DNA of 64,000 bases from CAXMNX01 sp964194845 (GTDB lineage Bacteria > Pseudomonadota > Alphaproteobacteria > Rhodobacterales > Rhodobacteraceae): the NCBI GenBank assembly GCA_964194845.1, contig CAXMNX010000068.1:1-64000 (forward strand). The letters are read 5' to 3'. Below are positions 1 to 8,388 of the stretch, one piece after another (the first letter of the stretch is position 1; the number at the start of each line of letters is the position of its first letter). Both the position numbers and the translations under genes were made by a program. Under the pieces are notes generated by a model that had not been told where the DNA came from, ran no database searches, and saw only the letters and a list, made by a program, of their open reading frames with translations.

Positions 1-204
1 GGGCTTTTAGCGCGGTGGCATGCGAGTGTCAGTAGACACTAAGGAAAAGTCAAAATTTCCACCTCGGCACAAATTGTAGACGTCCGCTTTTTCCGCACTG
101 CCGTCATCTGACCAAAACCATCAGACGACGGCTTCGAGCCCGAACCTGACATTTCAATTGACATGCGCTACCACAAATCTGGGAATTCTAGGGGGGAGAC
201 GACC

Positions 205-1077
205 ATGTTTAATCCAACCGCTGTGGTGGCAGCAAAATTCGGAGATCATCTCGCTGACACTTATTTGCAGTACTTCTCGGGGCGAAAAGCAGAATATGCG
301 GCTTTCCTGAACGGCTGTGCCCGAATGATGCTTGAGCGTCTGGGTAATTCCGACGCTCTCTACCATAATGCAGAACATACAATGATGGTCACTCTGGTCG
401 GCCAGCAGATCATCCGTGGTCAGTTGGTCGCCCGCGCGGTGCAACCGGAAGACTGGCTGCATTTCATGGTGGCTCTGTTGGTCCATGACATCGGATACTC
501 TCGCGGTATCTGTGACGGTGACACGGACAATGGGGTCGTTGTAAACGAAGCAGGAGACCTGATTTGCCCGCCACGCGGGGCGTCAGATGCCTTTCTCGCT
601 CCCTACCATATTGACCGCGGCAAGCTTTACGCCCGTCAGCGCTTCGCACAATCCGACCTCGTTGACGAAGAGCGGATTGCCCAAGCCATCGAATACACTC
701 GGTTTCCTGTTCCGGATGATCCGGCCTATGGTTGCACCGATAGCGAGCCTGCCCTCGTGCGCGCTGCGGACCTAATCGGCCAGATTGCCGACCCGTTCTA
801 CCACAGGAAGATTGGCGGGCTTTACCACGAGTTTGCCGAAACTGGGTTCGCGGATAAGCTTGGCTACAAGACGCCTATGGATTTGATGGAACAGTTCCCG
901 AGTTTCTTTTGGCAACAGGTCCAGCCGCTGATCGGTCCAGCCCTCAGGCACCTAGAGCAGACAATGGAAGGCAAACAATGGGTGGCACAACTTTATAACC
1001 ACGTCTTCCAAGTTTCTCACCGCGCCAGTTGCCTTGGACCATTCCCCGGTCCGACAGAATCGGGAAAACCCGACTAG
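205..1077 (+). CDS. HD-domain metal-dependent phosphohydrolase
   Basis: A 290-residue soluble protein of the HD superfamily, whose members use a His/Asp metal centre to hydrolyse phosphoester bonds. The visible ligands are H54 and H58 in the YHNAEHT segment, H94-D95 in LVHDIGY, and a later Asp in the RAADLIGQ helix. Substrate cannot be told from sequence. I chose the ATG at 205 because a strong GGGGGGAGA ribosome site lies just upstream; an in-frame ATG at 163 would add 14 residues without such a site. It stands alone, facing away from the converging ABC transporter gene 260 bases downstream. It lies in the accessory-looking block left of tRNA-Thr. Assignment to the superfamily is secure, function is unknown. 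Confidence 0.82.
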   Translation: MFNPTAVVAAKFGDHLADTYLQYFSGRKAEYAAFLNGCARMMLERLGNSDALYHNAEHTMMVTLVGQQIIRGQLVARAVQPEDWLHFMVALLVHDIGYSRGICDGDTDNGVVVNEAGDLICPPRGASDAFLAPYHIDRGKLYARQRFAQSDLVDEERIAQAIEYTRFPVPDDPAYGCTDSEPALVRAADLIGQIADPFYHRKIGGLYHEFAETGFADKLGYKTPMDLMEQFPSFFWQQVQPLIGPALRHLEQTMEGKQWVAQLYNHVFQVSHRASCLGPFPGPTESGKPD

Positions 1078-1336
1078 ACCCTCTTCACGCGGGTTCGGTA
1101 GATGACCGCTTCGTCCGGCACAGCGGTCACTCAATAATTTATTTCATCGCGGAATGCTGACTGATAAAGTCGGATGTTCGCATTAGCGGCTGCATTCCCT
1201 ACAGTCGACGCGAGACGAGCAGACGGCGATTACCAGCGTCGTTAACGTCGGCTTCACGAGATCAAGCGCGGACGCTAGGTCCGGAGGATTGTCGGCATTG
1301 TCCCTTGTTGCCTCTCATGTTTGCTGCAATTCACCA

Positions 1337-3157
1337 TTACGTCGGCGCACCACTTTGTGCCAGCTTACGAAAGGCGGCATTCTCAGAGAAAAGGGTCTCC
1401 CAGTTTCCTGATGCAACGATCTCGCTACTCTGCATCAGGTAAATCCTATCGCAGTTCCTTACCGAGCTGAGCCGGTGGGCGATCAGCACCAGAGTCTTGT
1501 CTCCGGGGAGAGCTTCTATCGCGTTCATGATCTCCCGTTCGGTCAGATTGTCGAGAGCGCTGGTTGCTTCGTCGAAACCGATCAGAGACACGTCCTGGTA
1601 GAGAGCGCGGGCGATCGCAATCCGCTGTCGCTGGCCACCGGACAGCTGGACACCGCGCTCACCAACCAGCGTCTCAAAACCATGTCGCATCGTGCTATCG
1701 ACAAAGTCCGCTATCTGGGCGACTTCGGCGACCTGCCTCACGCGGATATGGTCGATATTCCCGGGAAGGACACCGAATGCGATGTTTTCAGCAACGCTTG
1801 CATCCCGCAGCGTGAATTCTTGTGGGACGTAACCGATCGATTTCCGCCATGCGCTTCGAAGATCTTCGGTAATCTCCTTGCCGTCGACAAACATTTCGCC
1901 ACGCTCGGGCACAAGCAGACCCAGCGTGACATCGGCAAGTGTTGTTTTTCCTGTCCCCGTAGCTCCCACGATGCCAATTCGCTCTCCGGCTCGGAACGAC
2001 AGGGACACGTTTGCGATTCCTGATGTGTCGGCATTTCGGTAGCGAAAAGTTACATTGCGCAACTCGAAGCTCTCACGCAGCCCGATCGGCTTAACTGGAG
2101 CATGCGGACCTAGCGAATTGCGTTCGGCCACTTCGATCAGGTCGTTGTGGATGCGGTCAATGGCGCTGAAGCTGTACTGTAGTTTTGCGAGGGATGAATA
2201 GAGTCCCTGGAATTCCGGCATCAATCGCATTCCGGCAAGCCCGAAGACACCAAGAAGAGGAACAATCTCTCCGATTGCGGTGCTGTTTTCTTTTCCGCTG
2301 AGAAGGACGAGACAGATAACGATGACGCTCGTCAGTGCGATTGCCTGGACGACCGAGCGCGGAAATTCCGACAAGACCTGCATGGAAGCGTCTGCCTCAA
2401 CTATGCGCTTGGAGGGTCGCTCGAAAAGTGCGGAACTGTAGTTTTCTAGATCATGAAGTTTAACGGCCTTAATTGAGCCAAATGTTTCGCCGACGACCCG
2501 GTGGCGAACCGAGTTCATATCCGCGCGGACCAGCCCAAGATGTCGCAGCTTTTTACTTCTGAAGACAAGCGTCGCGCCGTAAGCTCCACCAAGAGCTAGA
2601 AGTGCGGCCAGGGCAATCAATGGATTGACCGCGATGAGGACACCAATGATTGCGATTATCGATATCGATGACGAGATCATCTCCACGCTAGGACGGAAAA
2701 CCTGATTCACGATGACATCCGACTCCGAAATGATCTTGGCGGTGATGTCTCCGCTGTGGCGCGTGAGAAAATATTCGTAACTCTGCCCAACGTAGTGATC
2801 GAACAAGCGCCTACTTAAGATGTACCGTTGCCTCGCAGTAAAAAAGGCAACGCAATATACCTTCAAGATTTGCACCGTGCTTGACAACACCGTGACGACA
2901 ATTGCTCCGATGCCAAGTGCGATAAGAAATGCGTCCCGCGACGTAAAGCCGAAGAATACGTATATCGTAGTAAGCCACGGTTTAGTCTCGAGCGCCGTAG
3001 GATCTGACACGAAAGTAAGAAACGGGAACACTGACGCAACCACGGCGGCTGAAGCAGCAGCCGATAGCAAGACGATGAACCCGAGCACAATAAGGAGATG
3101 CCGCTCCGTGCCGTCAAGAAGCGCAAGCGAGCGGGCGAAAGCGTCCCCCAACTTCAT
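1337..3157 (-). CDS. ABC exporter, fused permease and ATPase
   Basis: A 606-residue half-transporter of the MsbA/PglK-like exporter type. The first ~330 residues hold about six hydrophobic segments; the C-terminal ~240 residues are the ATPase, with Walker A GATGTGKTT, signature LSGGQRQRIAIARAL, Walker B LIGFDEATSALD and a downstream switch histidine in IAHRLSS. It would act as a homodimer in the inner membrane. It starts 16 bases after the stop of the NRPS remnant on the same strand, so the two were probably one transcription unit and the exporter likely handled that peptide product. It appears intact, whereas its upstream partner is truncated. The cargo is an inference from this neighbour only; a lipid or glycolipid substrate is possible. 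Confidence 0.88.
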   Translation of the reverse strand: MKLGDAFARSLALLDGTERHLLIVLGFIVLLSAAASAAVVASVFPFLTFVSDPTALETKPWLTTIYVFFGFTSRDAFLIALGIGAIVVTVLSSTVQILKVYCVAFFTARQRYILSRRLFDHYVGQSYEYFLTRHSGDITAKIISESDVIVNQVFRPSVEMISSSISIIAIIGVLIAVNPLIALAALLALGGAYGATLVFRSKKLRHLGLVRADMNSVRHRVVGETFGSIKAVKLHDLENYSSALFERPSKRIVEADASMQVLSEFPRSVVQAIALTSVIVICLVLLSGKENSTAIGEIVPLLGVFGLAGMRLMPEFQGLYSSLAKLQYSFSAIDRIHNDLIEVAERNSLGPHAPVKPIGLRESFELRNVTFRYRNADTSGIANVSLSFRAGERIGIVGATGTGKTTLADVTLGLLVPERGEMFVDGKEITEDLRSAWRKSIGYVPQEFTLRDASVAENIAFGVLPGNIDHIRVRQVAEVAQIADFVDSTMRHGFETLVGERGVQLSGGQRQRIAIARALYQDVSLIGFDEATSALDNLTEREIMNAIEALPGDKTLVLIAHRLSSVRNCDRIYLMQSSEIVASGNWETLFSENAAFRKLAQSGAPT

Positions 3158-3173
3158 AATGCATCATCGCAGG

Positions 3174-4823
3174 TCATGAGGCCGCGCTATCGTTATCTAT
3201 GTCGGGATGTGGTTTCGGCCGCCACGGCGTCAATGGGTCGCGTTTTTGGAAAGGTACCAGTGGATCGGTCGAAATCGCCTCTCGAACCGTTTCGAGAGCT
3301 TCGGTTAAACCGGCGACAAAAGGTTTTTCGTTGGTGCCTTTGAACAGGTTCAGATGGTCGCCGGGAACCGTCAGAATACCCGCTACCGGTGTGATCGCCG
3401 ACCACCCATAGTCCTCCTCGAAGCTGCTGCGCCGGGTTTCTTCGGCCCGGATGACGAACGTCGGAGCACCGCTAGGCCTCGCCTTGTAATGTCGGCCGAT
3501 CCTTCGCTGATTCGCGAGCATTCGACGTCTGAAAGCAGGACTGGCAAGCAATTCAATTCGCTCGCCCACCCCAAATCGCAATTGGCCACTGAATTCCGTT
3601 TTTAGTCTCCCGACATTGTTGAGGACTCGCTTCGCACTTCGCTTTACCACCCGCAGCAGCTGCCATGCTTTTTGGGCGGGGCTGCGCCACAACCGCAGGT
3701 GTCTATCAAGAAGAATACTGCCCGCGGGAAAGCCCTGTTCCTGCAACTGCCGAGCCATCTCGTGAACGACAAGACCACCAAAGGAATATCCAACAAGGTA
3801 GTAAGGGCCAGTCGGCTCGAGAGTCTGTGCTGCCCTGATGTACCTGCTGGCAAGTTCCTCGACGCTCTTCGGACGCGGCTCGCTTTCGCTGAAATGCGGG
3901 TCAAGAAGCCCCACAACGCGCCATGCCGGGGCAAGAGCCGCTCCCACCGCTGCAAAAGGCTGCACGTGGCCACCACCGCCAGAGACAATAAAAACGCTCG
4001 GTGCATTCCGACCATTCGAATTGTCGCGCAGACCGGGTGCCGTCAGCGGGACAAGAAGGGGATCTGCCTGTTCGACCGATGTGGACTTTTGGGAGGAGGA
4101 TCCAAAGTCGCTCAGTGACAGATACCCTGCGATGGCGCGGATAGTGGGGCTCCTAAAGATGATCTCGAGTGGAATATCGACCCCGCGGTCCGCATTGACG
4201 TGGAATGCCATCTGCATCATCAGAAGCGAGTCGCCGCCAAGATCGAAGAAAGAGTCGTCAATCCCGCAGGACGGGACTTGCAGCAGGCGACACCAGATTT
4301 TCGCGAGCGCGTCTTCGAGTTCGTCTCTTGGTAAATCAGATACTTGGTCGGGAGTTGGTTGGGTTTGCGCGATTTTCAAAAGACGCGCCCGGTCTACCTT
4401 GTTGTTGGTGTTCAAGTGTATCTGATCAAGCCAGATCAGTCTTGTCGGAACCATGAATTGCGGGAGACGATTGCCGACATCCCGCAAGACCTCGAGAGCC
4501 TCCGGGGCGTGATCGCCATTCTGGGCAACGGCGAATGCGACCAGCCGCTTGTCGCCACCCTTTTCCTCATCTGCGATTACAACGGCGTCTTTCACGACAG
4601 GATTTGCCAGGAGCGCGGCCACAACCTCGGCGGGTTCGACTAGGAAGCCTCGAATCTTGATCTGGTGGTCTTTCCGCCCGATGAACTCCACTTCGCCGTC
4701 TCTGCCCAAAACAGCCAAATCGCCGGTGCGGTAGGGCCTTCCAACATTCGGCGATCTAAGATCTATGCCCGCTCGAGAGGGCGATCGATCCCCTCCGGCT
4801 TGAGCATCCAATCCACACTTCAA
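3174..4823 (-). pseudogene. 5'-truncated NRPS terminal module (A C-terminus, carrier, thioesterase)
   Basis: The 549-residue frame is the tail of a nonribosomal peptide synthetase. It begins in the middle of an adenylation domain: motif YRTGDL at residues 31–36, GRKDHQIKIRG at 49–59, and the catalytic lysine K142 in NTNNKVDR. A peptidyl carrier domain follows with DLGGDSL and phosphopantetheine Ser199, then a type I thioesterase with GYSFGG (Ser347) and a late GDH histidine. The ~400 residues of the adenylation core (ATP-binding and substrate pocket) are absent, and the first ~28 residues do not resemble the family. The only start is TTG at 4823 without a ribosome site, and the frame is closed by TGA at 4845–4847. 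I infer a deletion or recombination remnant near 4750. A working stand-alone carrier–thioesterase is conceivable but unlikely. Confidence 0.8.
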
Positions 4824-5103
4824 CCAGGATATCGCGGCTGCGTGTCACTAGAGCTACACAACCACTCCGATATCCCAGTTCAATTGGTGGTCGGTTGTCG
4901 AATAGTTCAGGCTCGGTTTTTTCGAGTATCGCACCCCGAAGAGTATTTCGGGACTGGCGGGCAAAGGAGAAAATACATAGGAAATGTGCGGCCCGTATCA
5001 TCGCGTGCGGGTGATGATCGCGACCTAGGTCATCTGACTCGAATATCGAGCTTACAATCAGAAAGATGATTGATGCCTGGCTGAAGCCCGGTTTCTCGCA
5101 CCT
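4824..5103. other. Gene-free junction between NRPS remnant and nuclease-like gene
   Basis: About 280 bases without a supportable gene. The short frames here show no adenylation-domain similarity, so the missing NRPS part is not simply frameshifted into this stretch. This is the place where the synthetase gene was cut and unrelated DNA joined. No inverted or direct repeat flanking the junction was seen. Confidence 0.5.
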
Positions 5104-6468
5104 CTAAGAGTGGTTTTTGAATGAACCCGCATCCTCAGAAATTGCCTCCGGAGTAACATCCTCAGCGCTCTCGCGAGGTTGCTTGATCTTCGGGGCGCTA
5201 GGTTTCCAAGCTGACAGATAAGCGCCAACGTCCCCGTAAAATGTCGGTACAATCTGCTCCAGGTCAACAATGAAGTTCGCCTGCTGCGTGAACCGGGTGC
5301 CAATGCGCTTCGAATAGAAAACATGAAAACCGTGCGCCACAAGGTGCTCTTTCCCGGCGTCACAAATGCTTGCATCTTCCCTCAAATCAGCGATGGGAAA
5401 CTGAGTCGGCTCACTCTTACCAGGCCAGAGAAGACGGACATGGAAATCATCGACATTCTCCGCTTTGATTTGCCGAAGAAGCCAATTCAGGCGCGCTTTG
5501 CTCGTCTTTCTTTCTGTCGGAGCCTTCAACGTCATTCCGACGTCAACTGTTCTCCGAGTAATGTCAGCTGTAGCCTCCACGGTTGCGGCTGCATCCGGAA
5601 CATCTAGGAAGCTTTTTAGCTGCTTCGTCTCTCTCAGTTGGGCCAGTTCGTCTTTCACGCGCTGTGCTGGGCTACCTTGATGCTTTCTCGGCAGCTTCTC
5701 TGTCACACCTGTCTCAGTTAGGCGGCTCAGTATCATGGACAGGTCGCGCGTTTCCTGGTGCCATGCCTCAACAACAGCAATCGCCTCCGGTGACTTTGCA
5801 GCAATTGCACCCCCGCTGGAGACTAGGCGGTTGATTTCTGACCATTCCGGCGGCATCCGGTCAAAGCCGCGAACGCCTGCGCTTTCATGACTAAGGAATC
5901 GCCTTAATTCGTTCAGCAACGTCAGTTGGTCATTATCGCCCACACCGTCTTGATTTATGAGCAGGTCAGTAATCGTTAAAATATACATCCAGGACCAATG
6001 GAAGACAGGTATCCGAGACCGGCTTTTTCTTACGGCCTCGACAGGATGGCTGTCAGCGCGAGCGGCAAACTGATTTGAAATGGTGATGACGCAATCAATT
6101 CCATTTTCTTTCGCCAGCGCCCGGTACCTTTCAATCTGATCGTCTTCCAGGTCGTTGCTGCCGACTTTCGCTTCAACCAACGCCCGCCATTGTTTGGCAC
6201 CTATCTGAACAACTATCAGCCCATCAGGACGGTCCTTGATTGTGTTGGGTTGGTTTTTGAATACGACTTCGGTGTAGGTGGTTAGCTTTGCGCGGGCACC
6301 TACTCTCTGACCAACAGAGCCGAGAAGCTCTGAGCCAAACTCATTCACTTTCGCCAAACATGCCAAAAGTATAGACGTGGTTCGCCCCTCTTTGGACGTT
6401 GTCGAAAGGACTGGGAAAAGGCGGGAAAGTTCACCCTGCACAAGATAATCTGGAAGTCGCGCGGTCAT
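5104..6468 (-). CDS. Uncharacterised PD-(D/E)XK nuclease-like protein
   Basis: A 454-residue protein with a restriction-endonuclease-like core near its N-terminus: P81-D82 (RPDGLIVVQ), then E99-A100-K101 (ALVEAKVG), then a helix with Q111. This matches PD-X(n)-EAK of the PD-(D/E)XK superfamily, which usually binds Mg2+ and cuts DNA. The remaining ~300 residues are not recognised; the C-terminus may carry a DNA- or partner-binding region. There is no methyltransferase or specificity partner next to it, so a classical restriction–modification pair is not supported. It sits alone between the truncated NRPS and tRNA-Thr, a typical spot for acquired genes. A defence or mobile-element role is inference only. 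Confidence 0.72.
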   Translation of the reverse strand: MTARLPDYLVQGELSRLFPVLSTTSKEGRTTSILLACLAKVNEFGSELLGSVGQRVGARAKLTTYTEVVFKNQPNTIKDRPDGLIVVQIGAKQWRALVEAKVGSNDLEDDQIERYRALAKENGIDCVITISNQFAARADSHPVEAVRKSRSRIPVFHWSWMYILTITDLLINQDGVGDNDQLTLLNELRRFLSHESAGVRGFDRMPPEWSEINRLVSSGGAIAAKSPEAIAVVEAWHQETRDLSMILSRLTETGVTEKLPRKHQGSPAQRVKDELAQLRETKQLKSFLDVPDAAATVEATADITRRTVDVGMTLKAPTERKTSKARLNWLLRQIKAENVDDFHVRLLWPGKSEPTQFPIADLREDASICDAGKEHLVAHGFHVFYSKRIGTRFTQQANFIVDLEQIVPTFYGDVGAYLSAWKPSAPKIKQPRESAEDVTPEAISEDAGSFKNHS

Positions 6469-6479
6469 CTGAAAATTGC

Positions 6480-6494
6480 TCCAATAATATTGGA
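6480..6494. promoter_or_regulatory. Palindrome just upstream of the nuclease-like gene
   Basis: TCCAAT-AAT-ATTGGA, a perfect 6-bp inverted repeat with a 3-base centre, lies 11 bases before the ATG of the nuclease-like gene. It could be an operator for a self-contained regulator or a weak hairpin over the ribosome site. There is no recognisable Shine–Dalgarno sequence in that position. No regulator gene is adjacent, so the role is a guess. Confidence 0.25.
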
Positions 6495-6642
6495 ACAGTT
6501 GAGCAGACGGAGAAGATGCAAGTCAACGCGCGCAATATACACTCTGGCCGGTTCTTTGAAGGCGTTAGGTGGTCTAGGGGGTGGACAGAAGAAGTCGACT
6601 ATCGCCTATATGATTGTAATATATAAGCTAAATAATGGAGTT

Positions 6643-6718
6643 TGGTGCCGCTGAAGGGACTCGAACCCCCGACCCATCGCTTACGAAGCGATTGCTCTAC
6701 CAGCTGAGCTACAGCGGC
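6643..6718 (-). tRNA. tRNA-Thr (anticodon CGU)
   Basis: Read on the minus strand, the 76 bases fold as a full cloverleaf. The acceptor arms GCCGCTG and CAGCGGC pair perfectly, the D-arm starts TAGCTCAGCTGG, the anticodon stem ATCGC/GCGAT encloses loop TTCGTAA with anticodon CGT, and the T-loop is GGTTCGAGTCC. The CCA end is encoded. The anticodon reads ACG, hence threonine. It lies 44 bases beyond the hemY-like gene on the same strand. Its 3' end faces the accessory block at 1–6.5 kb, the orientation expected if an island had integrated into this tRNA. Confidence 0.96.
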
Positions 6719-6762
6719 GTTCCGGCGCGTCTGTTAGCAAGCTTTGGCCGGGAAGAATAGAC

Positions 6763-8376
6763 TTAAGTTGTTTCCTTTTTGGACGTCCGGTCGGTTGATG
6801 CGGCCTCGGGCTGGAGTATTTCGTAGTCTGGCGGCGGTGCGTCTGCGTTGGCAGTGGGCGCCGGTTCGGCTCCGGGTAGAACTTCGGCAATTGCCTCTTC
6901 AACAGGCGGCTCGGGCAGCGCGACCTCGTCGATGACCTCGCCGTTCGTCGTGTCGGGGGTCGCATCGGGGGTCGCATCGGTGATGCCGCCATCCGGTTCG
7001 ACTTGCCCCACGATCAGCGGCAGCATTTCCGCACCCATCACCATCGCGGACACAGCCTCGTGCGGGCGGGTCCAGGCGAGCGTGTCAAATCCGTCGCAAC
7101 CGTCGCACACCGGATGCCACCCAGCGTGCGCTTTGTGGCATTTGGCGCAAACCCATTGCGGGTCGCGCGGCGCGGTTAACGCGCGCGCCAGCCAGCCTTT
7201 TATGACCGCATCATCGGCCCCCGACCCGCGTTCGACCGCTGCCATGATCGTCAAGGATCGGGGCGTGGGATCGGTTTCAACAAGGTTGCCCAGAGCTTTT
7301 CGGGCGGCAGGAAAATCTTCGGCGGCGATGTGCAGCTCGGCTTCCAGCAGTTTGGTCTGAGGATGCTCGCGGTGCGCGTTGGAAAGAGCCCGGAAACGCT
7401 TGATCCGGTCGGTCGGAGTTTCGTCGGGCGAAATTCGGGCAAACGCTGCGGCGAGATCGGGGTGTGGTGCTGCCTCCCAGGCTTTGCGGATCACCCGTGT
7501 TGCGTATTTGGGCTTGCCTTGTTCGAGGTAGCTGTCTGATGCCATGATCGCTGCCGGCACCAGGTCCGGCGACAATCTGTTTGCCGCGATTGCCGCCTCG
7601 CGCGCCTCGGTCGGTTTGTCATCTTTGATGAAATCTCGCGCTTCGCTCAGCGCCAGAACCGCGTCGCGCCTTTTGTGTACGTCGCGGGGCAGCGACCCGT
7701 GCCGCAGTTTGGCGCCCAATGTCCGGCGCGCGCCGGACCAATCGCCAGCACCCGCCTGAAGCGTCAGCAATGTGTCTTGGGTATCCTCGTGCTTTGGCTT
7801 TATTGCGAATGCCTTTTCGGCAAGTTTCAGGGCAGTGTCTGTGTCGCCCTCGGCCAGCTTCTGGTGCATGATGCCGCGCACGCCGACAAATCGGGTCCGA
7901 TCATCCTGCAAAAGCCGCCTGTAGGCGCTTTCGGCGCGCGCCTTGTCACCGGAGACTTCCGCGGCCTGCGCGGTCAGCAAAGTCGTCAGATCAGGGCGTT
8001 TCAAAAAGCGTTCGGCCTTGGACGCATTGGCCAATGCCAGACGCCCATCGCCGGATGCCAGCGCCATCATGCCATCGGCCAGCGCATCAAACCCGCGGCG
8101 TTCGCGATTTCGGGCGAAGTATCGCGTAATTGCAGTTTCGTCGCCGTTCAGAAAGCGCAGGAAGGCCACGATCAGTCCGGTGATCTTCAGCGCCAGCCAA
8201 ACTGCCAGGACCAGCACGACAAGTGCAATCACCGCGACCAGTGGTCCAAGGGTAAATTCAGTATCCGCTATTGAAACCAGGACACCGCCATCAGCCTCGA
8301 GAAGCATTCCCGCGCCCCAGGCGGCAGCGCCAACCAATGCGACAAAAAGAATGATTTTCAGCAGGGGCCAGAGCAT
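6763..8376 (-). CDS. hemY: HemY-like inner-membrane TPR protein with C-terminal zinc-ribbon motif
   Basis: A 537-residue protein with two N-terminal membrane segments (about 4–24 and 43–72), the HemY N-terminal domain, and then helical repeats of the TPR kind to about residue 400. This is the proteobacterial HemY found next to hemD, a presumed scaffold in haem synthesis, not the protoporphyrinogen oxidase of Gram-positives. Four cysteines, C410, C413, C424 and C427, form a CxxC–x10–CxxC pattern like a zinc ribbon, followed by a Pro/Glu-rich tail of ~100 residues. The ATG at 8376 has an AAGGAAG ribosome site. It follows the Mic60-like gene by 12 bases in a hemD–mic60–hemY operon. Biochemical role is unproven for the family. 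Confidence 0.85.
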   Translation of the reverse strand: MLWPLLKIILFVALVGAAAWGAGMLLEADGGVLVSIADTEFTLGPLVAVIALVVLVLAVWLALKITGLIVAFLRFLNGDETAITRYFARNRERRGFDALADGMMALASGDGRLALANASKAERFLKRPDLTTLLTAQAAEVSGDKARAESAYRRLLQDDRTRFVGVRGIMHQKLAEGDTDTALKLAEKAFAIKPKHEDTQDTLLTLQAGAGDWSGARRTLGAKLRHGSLPRDVHKRRDAVLALSEARDFIKDDKPTEAREAAIAANRLSPDLVPAAIMASDSYLEQGKPKYATRVIRKAWEAAPHPDLAAAFARISPDETPTDRIKRFRALSNAHREHPQTKLLEAELHIAAEDFPAARKALGNLVETDPTPRSLTIMAAVERGSGADDAVIKGWLARALTAPRDPQWVCAKCHKAHAGWHPVCDGCDGFDTLAWTRPHEAVSAMVMGAEMLPLIVGQVEPDGGITDATPDATPDTTNGEVIDEVALPEPPVEEAIAEVLPGAEPAPTANADAPPPDYEILQPEAASTDRTSKKETT

Positions 8377-8388
8377 TTCAAATCTTCC

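Noticed and set aside
4756..5001. Frameshifted continuation of the NRPS adenylation domain
   Set aside because: The 81-codon frame shows none of the adenylation core motifs.
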